From DSXH01 sp020724325 (lineage in GTDB: Bacteria > Bacteroidota > Ignavibacteria > Ignavibacteriales > Melioribacteraceae), in assembly GCA_040756515.1 (NCBI GenBank), contig JBFLYW010000015.1:16023-80022 (forward strand): a DNA stretch of 64,000 nucleotides, written 5' to 3'. The stretch's first letter is position 1, and every line of letters starts with the position of its first letter. The notes below the pieces were generated by a model. It worked only from the letters and a program-made list of their open reading frames with translations. It ran no database searches and had not been told where the DNA came from. Of the stretch, positions 54,188 through 63,184 are shown piece after piece. The translations under genes were made by a program, and so were the position numbers.

Positions 54188-54296
54188 TTCTAATTACTCC
54201 TTTTGTGCTTGTTAATTGTTGCACAATTTCTGAATTACTGTTAGTTATGACGATTTTAATGAATCGAAAGTTACATAATTGATTGGAATATATTTT

Positions 54297-55706
54297 TTAA
54301 ATTTTATTTAAGAATTGATCCCTAATCTGAAGAAGATAATTATAAGCTTCATCATAATTATTACCGATTCTTCCCTCAAGAATAGCTTCTTCAATAGCAG
54401 ATTTTATTTCCCCAACTAATTTTGATGGCGGGATATTGCATATTTTCATTATCTCATCGCCTCTAACCGGAGACTGAAATGCTCTAAGTTTATCTTTCTC
54501 TTTTACCTCATGAACTTTATTCATAATGAGTTCGTAATTTTCTAAATATTTATTAACCTTATTTGGATTCTTACTTGTAATATCGGCACGGCAAAGTGTA
54601 ATTAGATCATCAAGTTCTTCTTCTGCAGAAACTATTAATCTTCTTATTGCAGAATCTGTAACCTGTTCATCTACCAGCGCAATTGGTCTTAGATGCAAAC
54701 GGATCAGTTTTTCTACGTAAGCAAGTTTATTAGTCGGCAGTTTCATTCTATCAAAAACGTACTTCATCATACGTGCACCCATTTCTTCGTGCCCATGAAA
54801 TGTCCAACCAATTCCTTCAACAAACTTTTTTGTCTGCGGTTTTGCAATATCATGAACTAATGCAGCAAATCTTAACCAGAGGTTTTCGCTTACCTGGGCA
54901 ACATTATCAACTACTATACATGTATGATAAAAAACATCTTTATGATGATAATCATTTCTCTGTTCCACTCCGCCCATTTCTGCAATTTCAGGAAAAATAA
55001 TTTTAAGTACTCCACTTGTGTAAAGAAGGATTAATCCAATTGATGGTTTAGGCGAAGCAAGTATCTTCATAAACTCTTCAGTTATTCTTTCCTGAGAGAC
55101 AATAGTTAGCCGTTCAGCCATTTTAGAAGCAGCATCAAAGGTAATTTTATCAATTTGGAAATGAAGTTGACTGGCAAACCGGAATGCGCGCATTATTCGA
55201 AGTGGATCATCGTTGAATGTTATTTCTGGATCTAACGGAGTTCTGATATTTTTGTTTTCAAGATCTGTAAGACCATTAAATTTATCGAACACCTGACCAT
55301 AATTATTTCTATTAAGTGAAACAGCTATCGTGTTAATTGTAAAATCTCTTCTGTTCAGATCATCATCTAATGTTCCGGGCAAAACCAGAGGATTTCTACT
55401 CGTTTTAGAGTATGATTCTTTTCTAGCACCAACAAACTCGAAGGAAAACGAATAATATCGGAAATGAGCTGTACCAAAATTTCTGAAAATGACAACATCG
55501 TTAACTCCCAATGCTTTTGAAAACTCTGAAGCAAAATCTGGTCCGTTTCCGATAATAAGAAAATCCATTTCAGAACTATTACGATTTAAGAGCAAATCCC
55601 TTACAAACCCGCCAACAAGGTATAATTCTTCATTTCTATCTTCAGCAATTTGAATAGCTGTTTTCAGGAAATCAAATTTATTTAGTATTGATAACAAATC
55701 GTTCAT
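54297..55706 (-). CDS. cca: tRNA nucleotidyltransferase / poly(A) polymerase family with HD domain
   Basis: A 469-residue protein. The nucleotidyltransferase head has LYLVGGFVRDLLLNRNSSEM with D-F-L in place of the usual D-x-D (EMDFLIIG), then RRDFTINTIAVSLN and DPLRIMRAFRFASQL. A C-terminal HD domain has RFAALVHDIAKPQTKK and FHGHEEMGARMM. It probably adds CCA to tRNA; the tRNA-Leu here lacks an encoded CCA, which fits. It overlaps the peptidase gene by four bases. Confidence 0.92.
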   Translation of the reverse strand: MNDLLSILNKFDFLKTAIQIAEDRNEELYLVGGFVRDLLLNRNSSEMDFLIIGNGPDFASEFSKALGVNDVVIFRNFGTAHFRYYSFSFEFVGARKESYSKTSRNPLVLPGTLDDDLNRRDFTINTIAVSLNRNNYGQVFDKFNGLTDLENKNIRTPLDPEITFNDDPLRIMRAFRFASQLHFQIDKITFDAASKMAERLTIVSQERITEEFMKILASPKPSIGLILLYTSGVLKIIFPEIAEMGGVEQRNDYHHKDVFYHTCIVVDNVAQVSENLWLRFAALVHDIAKPQTKKFVEGIGWTFHGHEEMGARMMKYVFDRMKLPTNKLAYVEKLIRLHLRPIALVDEQVTDSAIRRLIVSAEEELDDLITLCRADITSKNPNKVNKYLENYELIMNKVHEVKEKDKLRAFQSPVRGDEIMKICNIPPSKLVGEIKSAIEEAILEGRIGNNYDEAYNYLLQIRDQFLNKI

Positions 55707-57904
55707 TCTATTGATATACTTTTTAATGCTTCTTCAGAAAAATTTGTAAGCCAATTAATTAGTTTTAGATTTTCAGTAAAAGTATGATTTAGCAGCACAT
55801 CATTCTTTAACGCGAACGATTTAACGGCTATCTCTTTTGCAATTTCATAGTACCCCAATTTTAAAGCAGCTTGAGACAACCTAAAAGCTGCATACGCAGA
55901 AATCCTATCAAAAACAGTTAATCTACTTTTTAAAAATAGTATTAAATTCTTCAATTCGTCATTGTCACTGTAATAGTAGAGCATCATCGGTATAGTTTCA
56001 TAAACAATTATTTCATCTACAAGATTCCTCAATAATTTGAACCTGCCCTTCCGATCAGCCAGAATAAAATTTTTCAATCCGGCAGAATCAGTTTTAAGAA
56101 GATACTTTCTAACATAAACTTCGTTATAATAATCCAATGTTGGAATTTGTATTAGCAAACTATCATAAATAGAATTTGCTGAAGAATTTTTACCATTCAA
56201 CACGTGCAAGTCGCCAAGGATCATTTCCAGATTAAATTTATAAGGGGAATCGTTAAACTTTTGTGCTTCAGCAGATAAATATTCTTCGGCTAAATCAAAT
56301 TTCTTTTGTTTGATTCTGGAATTAGTTAAACCAACCAAAGCAGAATAAGAGCCGGAATAATTATAAACATCTTCAAATAAAAATTCGGCTTCGGTAAAAT
56401 TACCGTTGCCAAACAGAGAAATTGCCTTCTTAGTTTTATATGCTGCTGTTCTTACACAATGTTTTTTGAAGATTGTCTTTCCTCCAAAATAAATTTGTGC
56501 TCTGTTTTTGTTTATATCAGTTTCTACATTATTGAGATAACCAATGTATTCATTTTCGAGCTGGTCAAAACTCTTTCCAAATATTTTCGAAAAGTTTATA
56601 TCACCATAAAGTTGTTTTACCTTTGCAGCACCGTAATTATCCATCAAATATTTTATGAATGAGCCGGAATAGATATATGCAATGGAAGAATAATGGTTCA
56701 TAAAGTTCAACCCTTTAAACAGATTTTGCATAGAGACCTTATAACCCGAAGTGTACGCTAATTTAGCCATATGGTGAACCGAAAAACCGTCGTAATCATC
56801 TTCAACTGCCATGGCAAGTCCTTCGATCATTGCAGGATTTATTTTATCTGCAACTTTAAAAGGAGTAGTCCCAAATTCAGATGCTACAACGTGAACAATT
56901 TCATGTTTCAACGTCTCAGTATAAGTAGGATAATTCAGATAAATCTGGTTCAACCAGGGTTTAGCAATATCAGCTCGACCTGCGCCTATTAAGATGCGTT
57001 TTTCGTTTTCATCACGGAACACTAGAGAAGTAATTTTCTGTTTGAATTTATGCTCAAGTTTTTTGTTTACCTGTTCTAAATAATATTCATGCAATAATGC
57101 CAAGTGTAATATTGAGTTTTTATCAATACTATTAGAATAAAGAATATCGAAATGTTCCGTTTTAACTTTACCGGCAAGGTTTTTTTCTAACCTAACCATG
57201 TTGGTTGAATAATTGAAGTAGGGTTTAAACTGATGAGTGATAACAATTATTAATACAAGAATACTAATGAAAACAATTTTTCTAATTTTATTCTTATATA
57301 CTCTATCTGTAAGGAACAATAGAAAAATGAAAAAGCTGATTTGAAAAATTCTATATGAGAGGAGTAATTCGTTTACAGCAAGATCTTCGTCATATATTGT
57401 ACCCGGGAAATAACCAACAATCAAATTATAAAAGTAAACTTGGGGATTAAAGTAAAATTCTACTAAAGGAAAAAGCAATATGAACAGGAAAACAATCAAA
57501 AAGTAAAATATTCTTAATCGATTGAACAATGCTGTAATACAGAATCCAGTTACATAACCAAAAAATAAATTCGGTAATGAAATAACAAAATAAAAGAGGA
57601 CCCCTTCACCAAACGGGCACTCTGAAAATAGAATTGTTGAAATTAATCCGAGTATAAATGGTACTAAAATTGCAGCAAGTAAAAATGCTTTATTAATTTT
57701 GAAATGATACGCAATGTTATCTTCATAATTCAATTTGGAATTGTTAATTGCTCTTATTCCGGAGAGCATGAAAAAGAGAATTCCATTTATTACCGAGAAT
57801 TCATAACCAATTATATTAACCAGAGGGAAAAACATCATTGAGATATTTGCAATAAGAAGTATTAGAAAGGAAAAGTAAGAGAATTTTGATGCAGCAAATT
57901 TCAA
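55703..57904 (-). CDS. Multi-pass membrane protein with HExxH peptidase domain and TPR repeats
   Basis: A 733-residue fusion. Residues 1-225 carry about six membrane helices. A domain at about 245-440 has the zinc motif TLKHEIVHVVASEFG (HEIVH at 334-338) and a glutamate ligand candidate in MIEGLAMAVED (about 361), a gluzincin/peptidase MA-like layout. TPR-type helices follow from about 480 (GNFTEAEFLFEDVY, KKFDLAEEYLSAEA). The proteolytic domain probably faces the periplasm. The function is unknown. It lies between murA and cca with a four-base overlap to cca. Confidence 0.82.
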   Translation of the reverse strand: MKFAASKFSYFSFLILLIANISMMFFPLVNIIGYEFSVINGILFFMLSGIRAINNSKLNYEDNIAYHFKINKAFLLAAILVPFILGLISTILFSECPFGEGVLFYFVISLPNLFFGYVTGFCITALFNRLRIFYFLIVFLFILLFPLVEFYFNPQVYFYNLIVGYFPGTIYDEDLAVNELLLSYRIFQISFFIFLLFLTDRVYKNKIRKIVFISILVLIIVITHQFKPYFNYSTNMVRLEKNLAGKVKTEHFDILYSNSIDKNSILHLALLHEYYLEQVNKKLEHKFKQKITSLVFRDENEKRILIGAGRADIAKPWLNQIYLNYPTYTETLKHEIVHVVASEFGTTPFKVADKINPAMIEGLAMAVEDDYDGFSVHHMAKLAYTSGYKVSMQNLFKGLNFMNHYSSIAYIYSGSFIKYLMDNYGAAKVKQLYGDINFSKIFGKSFDQLENEYIGYLNNVETDINKNRAQIYFGGKTIFKKHCVRTAAYKTKKAISLFGNGNFTEAEFLFEDVYNYSGSYSALVGLTNSRIKQKKFDLAEEYLSAEAQKFNDSPYKFNLEMILGDLHVLNGKNSSANSIYDSLLIQIPTLDYYNEVYVRKYLLKTDSAGLKNFILADRKGRFKLLRNLVDEIIVYETIPMMLYYYSDNDELKNLILFLKSRLTVFDRISAYAAFRLSQAALKLGYYEIAKEIAVKSFALKNDVLLNHTFTENLKLINWLTNFSEEALKSISIE

Positions 57905-57905
57905 T

Positions 57906-59174
57906 TTAGTATTCCGTAGTTGCTACTCTTTCAATATCGGCACCAAGCGCTTTCAACTTTTCTTCAATTCTCTGATAACCTCTATCAAGGTGGTAGATTC
58001 TTAATACTTCGGTAGTGCCTTCGGATGCTAATCCGGCTAAGACCAATGATGCACTTGCTCTTAAATCAGTAGACATTACTTTAGCACCTTTAAGCTTTTT
58101 TACACCTTTAACAACAGCGCTATTATTAACAAGTTCTATATTTGCTCCCAAACGTTGCAGCTCTGGCACATGATTAAACCGGTCTAAATATATTGTATCT
58201 GTTACCGTCGAAATTCCATCGGCTAATGTCATTAACGAAGTCCATTGTGCTTGCATATCAGTAGGAAATCCCGGGTACACTGAGGTTGTTACATCAGAAC
58301 TATTTATAGAAGAGTTTTCTGCATCTAAAATTAATTTATCGTTTTCTAGTATAAACTTAATACCGCTCTCTTCCAGTTTGTTAAGAACAGCATCAAGATG
58401 ATTTACATCGATATTAGCAAGAGAAATTCTGCTATTCGTAATTGCTCCGGCAATAAGAAGAGTACCTGCTTCAATTCTATCAGGAATATTTCTTATAGTA
58501 TTGGGGTAGAGTTGATCAACCCCTTCAATTTCCAGGGAAGTTGTGCCAATGCCCGATATTTTTGCTCCCATAGAATTTAAGTATTCGCCCAGCAGATTTA
58601 TTTCCGGTTCAATCGCCGCATTCGAAATCAGTGTAGTACCCTTTGCAAGAACAGAAGCCATCAAAGCATTTCCTGTAGCGCCAACAGAAGAAACATCGAA
58701 ATGAATTTTAGCTCCTTTCAACTTATTTGCACTGGCAATAATATAACCTTCTTCCAATGTAATTTCTGCACCTAATCTTTTCATTGCTTCCAGATGAAGA
58801 TTAATTGGACGCGGTCCCCAGGCACATCCACCCGGCATTGATACTTTTGCATATCCAAACCGTGATAACAAAGGGCCTAAAACATAAACAGAAGCGCGCA
58901 TTTTTTTTACATGCTCATAAGGAGCTACCTGATTGTTTATTTTAGAAGTGTACAACTTTAAGGTGTGATTTTGAAATTCAGATTCAACTCCTAATTGTTT
59001 CAGAAGTTTAATCATTGTAAAAATATCATTTACTTCGGGAGTATTTTCAATAATGTTGAGACCCGAATTAAGAAGTGTTGCCGGCATTAATGCAAGTGAT
59101 GAATTTTTTGCACCACTTACACTAACCGAACCACTAAGTTTTTTACCGCCGCGTATAACAAATTTATCCATCAC
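57906..59174 (-). CDS. murA: UDP-N-acetylglucosamine 1-carboxyvinyltransferase
   Basis: Catalyses the first committed step of peptidoglycan synthesis by transferring enolpyruvyl from PEP to UDP-GlcNAc. The 422-residue protein starts DKFVIRGGKKLSGSVSVSGA with KNSSLALMPATLL. The fosfomycin-sensitive catalytic cysteine is about C117 in MPGGCAWGPRPINLH. GYPGFPTDMQAQ-type sequence appears as VYPGFPTDMQAQWTS, and the C terminus has DLRASASLVLAGLAS. It lies between the kinase and peptidase genes with gaps of five bases and one base. Confidence 0.97.
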   Translation of the reverse strand: MMDKFVIRGGKKLSGSVSVSGAKNSSLALMPATLLNSGLNIIENTPEVNDIFTMIKLLKQLGVESEFQNHTLKLYTSKINNQVAPYEHVKKMRASVYVLGPLLSRFGYAKVSMPGGCAWGPRPINLHLEAMKRLGAEITLEEGYIIASANKLKGAKIHFDVSSVGATGNALMASVLAKGTTLISNAAIEPEINLLGEYLNSMGAKISGIGTTSLEIEGVDQLYPNTIRNIPDRIEAGTLLIAGAITNSRISLANIDVNHLDAVLNKLEESGIKFILENDKLILDAENSSINSSDVTTSVYPGFPTDMQAQWTSLMTLADGISTVTDTIYLDRFNHVPELQRLGANIELVNNSAVVKGVKKLKGAKVMSTDLRASASLVLAGLASEGTTEVLRIYHLDRGYQRIEEKLKALGADIERVATTEY

Positions 59175-59179
59175 TTACC

Positions 59180-61084
59180 TTACTCAATTCTAAACATCAT
59201 TCCGTTTACTCCTACCATGTATAGATTACCTTCAGGGTTAATTGCAAGATCATTCATATTAGAAAAAATCTGCGAATCTACAAGCTTCCAGGTTTCTCCT
59301 TTATCCTTCGAAACCATTATTGCCCCTCGATTGCTGATTAATACCGCATTGGATTCAGAAATAAAGAGTACCCTTTGCAAACCACCGATATCAGTAATTT
59401 TAATTTCTTCCCAATGTTCTCCGTAATTAGTAGAACGTAAAATTGTACCATCACCGCCAACAATTAAACCGTAACCATTACTCGTGAAATCAACCGATTT
59501 GAAATAATTATCGTTTCCACTCGATTCAGACTTTGTCCAGGATTCTCCACCATTTGATGTTTTTAGAATAATTCCATTCCAGCCAACTGCATAGCCGCGT
59601 TTGGAATCTATAAAAGCAAGGTCGAAAATTAATTCCGTTGTGTTAGTGGCAACTTTGTACCAATTGATTCCGCCATTAATTGTTTTTAAGATTAATCCTT
59701 TATTGCCGGTAATAAATCCTGATTCGTTATCAATAAACTTTACACGGAAAAATGTAAATCCTTGCTGAAAAGGAATTTGCTGCAAAGAATCGAGAAAATT
59801 ATTGGAAAAGTAAATTGATGATGAATCGCCAACAATTATTGCTTTGCCCGATGACGAGCAATAGACATCGCTTAAATTAATTTTTCTATTAAAATTTTTC
59901 GGCTGCCAGTCTAATCCAGAATTTGAAGAGACCATTATAGTACCGGAATCGCCAACAGCGGCTGCAAATTTATCGCTTGCAAAGAAAATTGAATTCAAGT
60001 TCGAAAGTGTACTGCTTTGTACTTTGTTAATCGAAGTAAATTTATTCTTATCCTGTTCAGTTGAAAAAAGTGATTGAATAGAATATTTCTTTAATTGATC
60101 TAACTTATTGCTAGTTAACAGTTCATTAACTTGAGTATAAACAAAGTATGCAAGAACAATCATTAATACTATAATTCCTGCAAAAGCAAGTCCGGAAAAA
60201 GCTTTATATGATTTGGAACGTTCTTGAGTTTTCTTAAAATAACTTGTATATAATTTAGCAACATCTTTATCAAGCTCTTGAACTTCATTATACATTTCTT
60301 CACAAGTGTTGTAACGCTCCATAGGATTCTTTTCCAAAGACCTGCTTACAATTTTATCAACAAGTTCTGGAATGCCGGTTAGCTTGGAAGATATTTTAGC
60401 TGGAGTTTTCTTAAGATGGCTATCCATTACTTCATATTCGCTCTGATAATCGAATGGCGGAATACCAACTATCATTTCAAACAAAGTACAACCCAGCGAA
60501 TAAATATCACTTCTGTTAGTTACATCTTCACCTTTTATTTGCTCCGGACTCATATAATATACAGTTCCGATTTTCGAGCCGGTTTTAGTCATATTTTTAT
60601 CGAAGAGAGATTTCGAAATTCCAAAGTCCATTATCTTCGTAATACCTTCTTTATTAAGAATGATATTAGAAGGTTTTATATCTCTATGAACAAATCCTTT
60701 AGAGTGAGCATATCCTAAGCCAAGAAGAGCTTGCTTTAGGATATAAATAATATCGTACAAATTAAAACGACCTTGACGTTGAATAACTTTTTCTAAACTC
60801 TCGCCTTCAACATACTCCATCGCAATACCAAGCATATCTCCGTATTCAATAAAACCATAAACAGTTACAATGTTAGGGTGAGATAGTTTTGCCTGATTTT
60901 TAGCTTCTCTTTTGAATCTTTCTACAAACCGTTCCCTATCATAACTTTGTGCGTTGAGCATCTTAATAGCAACATATCTGTCTAATTTGGTATCATAAGC
61001 TTTATAAACAATGCCCATGCCGCCTTTACCAAGGATTGAAACTATCCGGTAATTATCGATTAATTTTCCTATTAAATTTTCCAT
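59180..61084 (-). CDS. Ser/Thr protein kinase with extracytoplasmic Ycf48-like beta-propeller
   Basis: A 634-residue transmembrane kinase. The kinase domain (about 10-275) is complete: GKGGMGIVYKAYD, lysine K41 in YVAIKML, HRDIKPSN, DFGISKS and YYMSPEQIKG. A single helix follows at about 296-318. An outer domain from about 355 repeats G-x-I-x-x-S/T-x-N-G-G/E-x-x-W units (KTINGGINWYKV, KTSNGGESWTKS, RSTNYGEHWEEI), like Ycf48/BNR propellers. PASTA domains, the usual wall sensors, are absent. It heads the kinase-murA-peptidase-cca unit. Confidence 0.92.
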   Translation of the reverse strand: MENLIGKLIDNYRIVSILGKGGMGIVYKAYDTKLDRYVAIKMLNAQSYDRERFVERFKREAKNQAKLSHPNIVTVYGFIEYGDMLGIAMEYVEGESLEKVIQRQGRFNLYDIIYILKQALLGLGYAHSKGFVHRDIKPSNIILNKEGITKIMDFGISKSLFDKNMTKTGSKIGTVYYMSPEQIKGEDVTNRSDIYSLGCTLFEMIVGIPPFDYQSEYEVMDSHLKKTPAKISSKLTGIPELVDKIVSRSLEKNPMERYNTCEEMYNEVQELDKDVAKLYTSYFKKTQERSKSYKAFSGLAFAGIIVLMIVLAYFVYTQVNELLTSNKLDQLKKYSIQSLFSTEQDKNKFTSINKVQSSTLSNLNSIFFASDKFAAAVGDSGTIMVSSNSGLDWQPKNFNRKINLSDVYCSSSGKAIIVGDSSSIYFSNNFLDSLQQIPFQQGFTFFRVKFIDNESGFITGNKGLILKTINGGINWYKVATNTTELIFDLAFIDSKRGYAVGWNGIILKTSNGGESWTKSESSGNDNYFKSVDFTSNGYGLIVGGDGTILRSTNYGEHWEEIKITDIGGLQRVLFISESNAVLISNRGAIMVSKDKGETWKLVDSQIFSNMNDLAINPEGNLYMVGVNGMMFRIE

Positions 61085-61159
61085 CGAGAATTTTTTTTGA
61101 CAATCGAATATAAAAAATTCTTTTCGATTTACGATTAGTAAAACTATTATTCTTTTAGA

Positions 61160-61620
61160 TATCTGAAAAAATCAATGTCATTTCGAGTGAAGTGACTGAG
61201 TGAGAAGTGTCATTTCTAATCCCGCAAAGCTGGATGAGAAATGTTATTCCGAATCCCGCAAAGCGGGATGAGGAACTACGAACCGATTCTTCACCTCACT
61301 TCGTTCGGTTCAGAATGACAATACACATTACATTGTCATTCTGAGAAGCGAAGCGAATGAGGAACTACGAACCGATTCTTCACCTCACTTCGTTCGGCTC
61401 AGAATGACAATACACATTACATTGTCATTCTGAGGATCCCGACTTGTCGGGAGACGAAGAATCTACGCATAGATTCTTCACCTCACTTCGTTCGGCTCAG
61501 AATGACAGTACACTTTTTACCCTGTCATTCTGAAAGAATACCGACACAGTCGGTATGACTGAAGAATTAACAACCTTGAAGGTCATAGGAAATTAAAACA
61601 GAGCTCTTGACTTTCAGGGT
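61160..61620. repeat. Intergenic repeat cluster (copy 3 of family), with an 89-base tandem unit
   Basis: The 660-base gap between the kinase gene and tRNA-Leu is mostly repeat. It opens with ATCTGAAAAAATC, related to the ACTTCTGAAAAAT end at 18840. It holds CCCGCAAAGCGGG hairpins and three runs of TTCTTCACCTCACTTCGTTC followed by GGCTCAGAATGACA. Two of them form an almost exact tandem with 89-base period (61270 and 61359). It ends with CCTTGAAGGTCA. It is the inverted relative of 37049-37356. Bases 61621-61700 show nothing recognisable. Confidence 0.85.
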
Positions 61621-61705
61621 TAAGCTTTGACTCTAGCGATAAATCGTGATCGAATTAACAAACGATACTTTATAAAGTCTCTCTTTTTATAAAGAACCGA
61701 AGATT

Positions 61706-61736
61706 TTTGATTTTTCAAACGATTTAACTAATTTTG
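61706..61736 (+). promoter_or_regulatory. Bacteroidota-type promoter of tRNA-Leu
   Basis: TTTG (61706-61709) and TAATTTTG (61729-61736) are separated by 19 bases, an exact fit to TTTG-N19/21-TAnnTTTG. Transcription would start about five bases before the mature tRNA 5' end at 61747, and could continue into tig. Confidence 0.6.
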
Positions 61737-61746
61737 CAAGCCCTTT

Positions 61747-61829
61747 GCGAGAGTGGCGGAATTGGCAGACGCGCTAGACTTAGGATCTAGTACCCAAAAG
61801 GTGTGGGGGTTCGAGTCCCCCCTTTCGCA
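61747..61829 (+). tRNA. trnL: tRNA-Leu (anticodon UAG)
   Basis: An 83-base tRNA with acceptor arms GCGAGAG and CTTTCGC (one G-U pair). The D arm contains TGGCGGAATTGGCAGACGC, and the anticodon stem CTAGA/TCTAG frames loop CTTAGGA (anticodon TAG). The long class II variable arm is TACCCAAAAGGTGT, and the T arm is GGGGGTTCGAGTCCCCC. The CCA tail is not encoded. Confidence 0.98.
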
Positions 61830-61864
61830 CTTTCATTAATTTAATCACTTTGAAGAGGTCATTT

Positions 61865-63160
61865 TTGGAAATTAAAGTCAATCAATTATCAGACATTATG
61901 CAAGAAGTCGAAGTCAATTTGAATTACGATGAAATAACAACTGAAATTGACGAAGCATATAGAGAAGAACGAAAAAATATTGAAATAGATGGTTTTCGAA
62001 AAGGGAAAGCTCCTATTTCGTTGTTGAAAAAACTTTATGGCGAGGCAATTGAATACAAAGCAAGCGAAAAAATTGCATCTAAAAAATTCTGGGTTGTTGT
62101 TGATAAGGAAAATCTTAAACCTATCTCTACACCTCAGCTTGTTGATATTGATTTTGTAAGAGGAAGTAAACTCTTTTTCAAAATTCAATTTGAAATTAAA
62201 CCTAAACTTGAATTAAAGAATTATACCAACCTCGAAATTGAAAAACTGATTTTCAAAATAAATGAAGAAGATATTGAAAAAGAATTTGAATACTTACTAA
62301 AGCCTCATGTTAAATATGAGCCCGCAGAAATTGTTGACGGAATAAACAATAAGATAACTGCTAATTTGCAAAAACTTGACGAGAGCGGAGTTGCGGTTAT
62401 TGGTCAAAGAAGTGAAAATATAGTGATCGATTTGAGCGACGAAAAAGTAAATCCGCAGATTTTAATAAATGCAACCGGTAAAAAAGTAAAAGAAAAATTT
62501 CTGTTTAATTTTGTTGATGAACATTACCATGGTGAAGAACTTCACCGCGAAGAATTCAGGTATGAAGCCGAGATAACTAAGATTGAAAAAATTGTGATGC
62601 CCGAGCTAACAGAAGATATTTTAATGAAGATTTCAGGAAATAAAGCTGCTACAAGTGAAGAATTCAAAGAGTTATTGAGAAAAAATTTTAGTGAATATTA
62701 TATTAAACAATCTGAAGAGATTTTTACAAACAGTTTATTAAACGAAATAGTAAAAAACAACAACTTTACACCTCCAGCCGGTTTTGTGAAAACTATTCAT
62801 AATAGATTTGTTGAACTAGAAAAAGAAAAAGCTAAACGCTATAAAATGCCTAATATAGATGAGAATGAAATTGCTGAACACTATAAACCGAAAGCAGAAT
62901 GGAATGCAAAATGGCAAATAATTTTGGAAAACATTGCAGAAAAAGAAAATATAAAAGTTGAAGACTCTGAATTAGAAGTGCTTGCAAACCAGGAAGCGGA
63001 AAAGACCGGAATTTCCGCACAAAAACTTTTCAAATATTATAAAGATTCTAATCGTGGAGATATTTTACTTGAGGATAAAGTAATTGATTTCCTTAAAAAG
63101 AATAATATCGTTAAAGAAGTTGATGCTGAAGAAAAACAAAAAAAGAATAGAGGAAAATAG
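61865..63160 (+). CDS. tig: Trigger factor
   Basis: A ribosome-bound chaperone and peptidyl-prolyl isomerase. The N-terminal ribosome-binding domain has the signature GFRKGKAPISLLKKLYG (canonical GFRxGKxP). A divergent FKBP-like middle (about 150-235) and a helical C-terminal substrate domain follow. I choose the TTG at 61865 (431 residues, starting EIKVNQLSD), since GAAGAGG lies six bases upstream; the longer reading from TTG 61850 would bury that site. It sits 35 bases after tRNA-Leu and precedes clpP. Confidence 0.94.
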   Translation: MEIKVNQLSDIMQEVEVNLNYDEITTEIDEAYREERKNIEIDGFRKGKAPISLLKKLYGEAIEYKASEKIASKKFWVVVDKENLKPISTPQLVDIDFVRGSKLFFKIQFEIKPKLELKNYTNLEIEKLIFKINEEDIEKEFEYLLKPHVKYEPAEIVDGINNKITANLQKLDESGVAVIGQRSENIVIDLSDEKVNPQILINATGKKVKEKFLFNFVDEHYHGEELHREEFRYEAEITKIEKIVMPELTEDILMKISGNKAATSEEFKELLRKNFSEYYIKQSEEIFTNSLLNEIVKNNNFTPPAGFVKTIHNRFVELEKEKAKRYKMPNIDENEIAEHYKPKAEWNAKWQIILENIAEKENIKVEDSELEVLANQEAEKTGISAQKLFKYYKDSNRGDILLEDKVIDFLKKNNIVKEVDAEEKQKKNRGK

Positions 63161-63184
63161 AAAGAGAATAAAGGAAAATAAAAA

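Noticed and set aside
61160..61620. Possible CRISPR array in the repeat cluster
   Set aside because: Units are irregular, palindromic and of differing spacing, and the sequence between them is itself repeated rather than unique. No cas genes are present.
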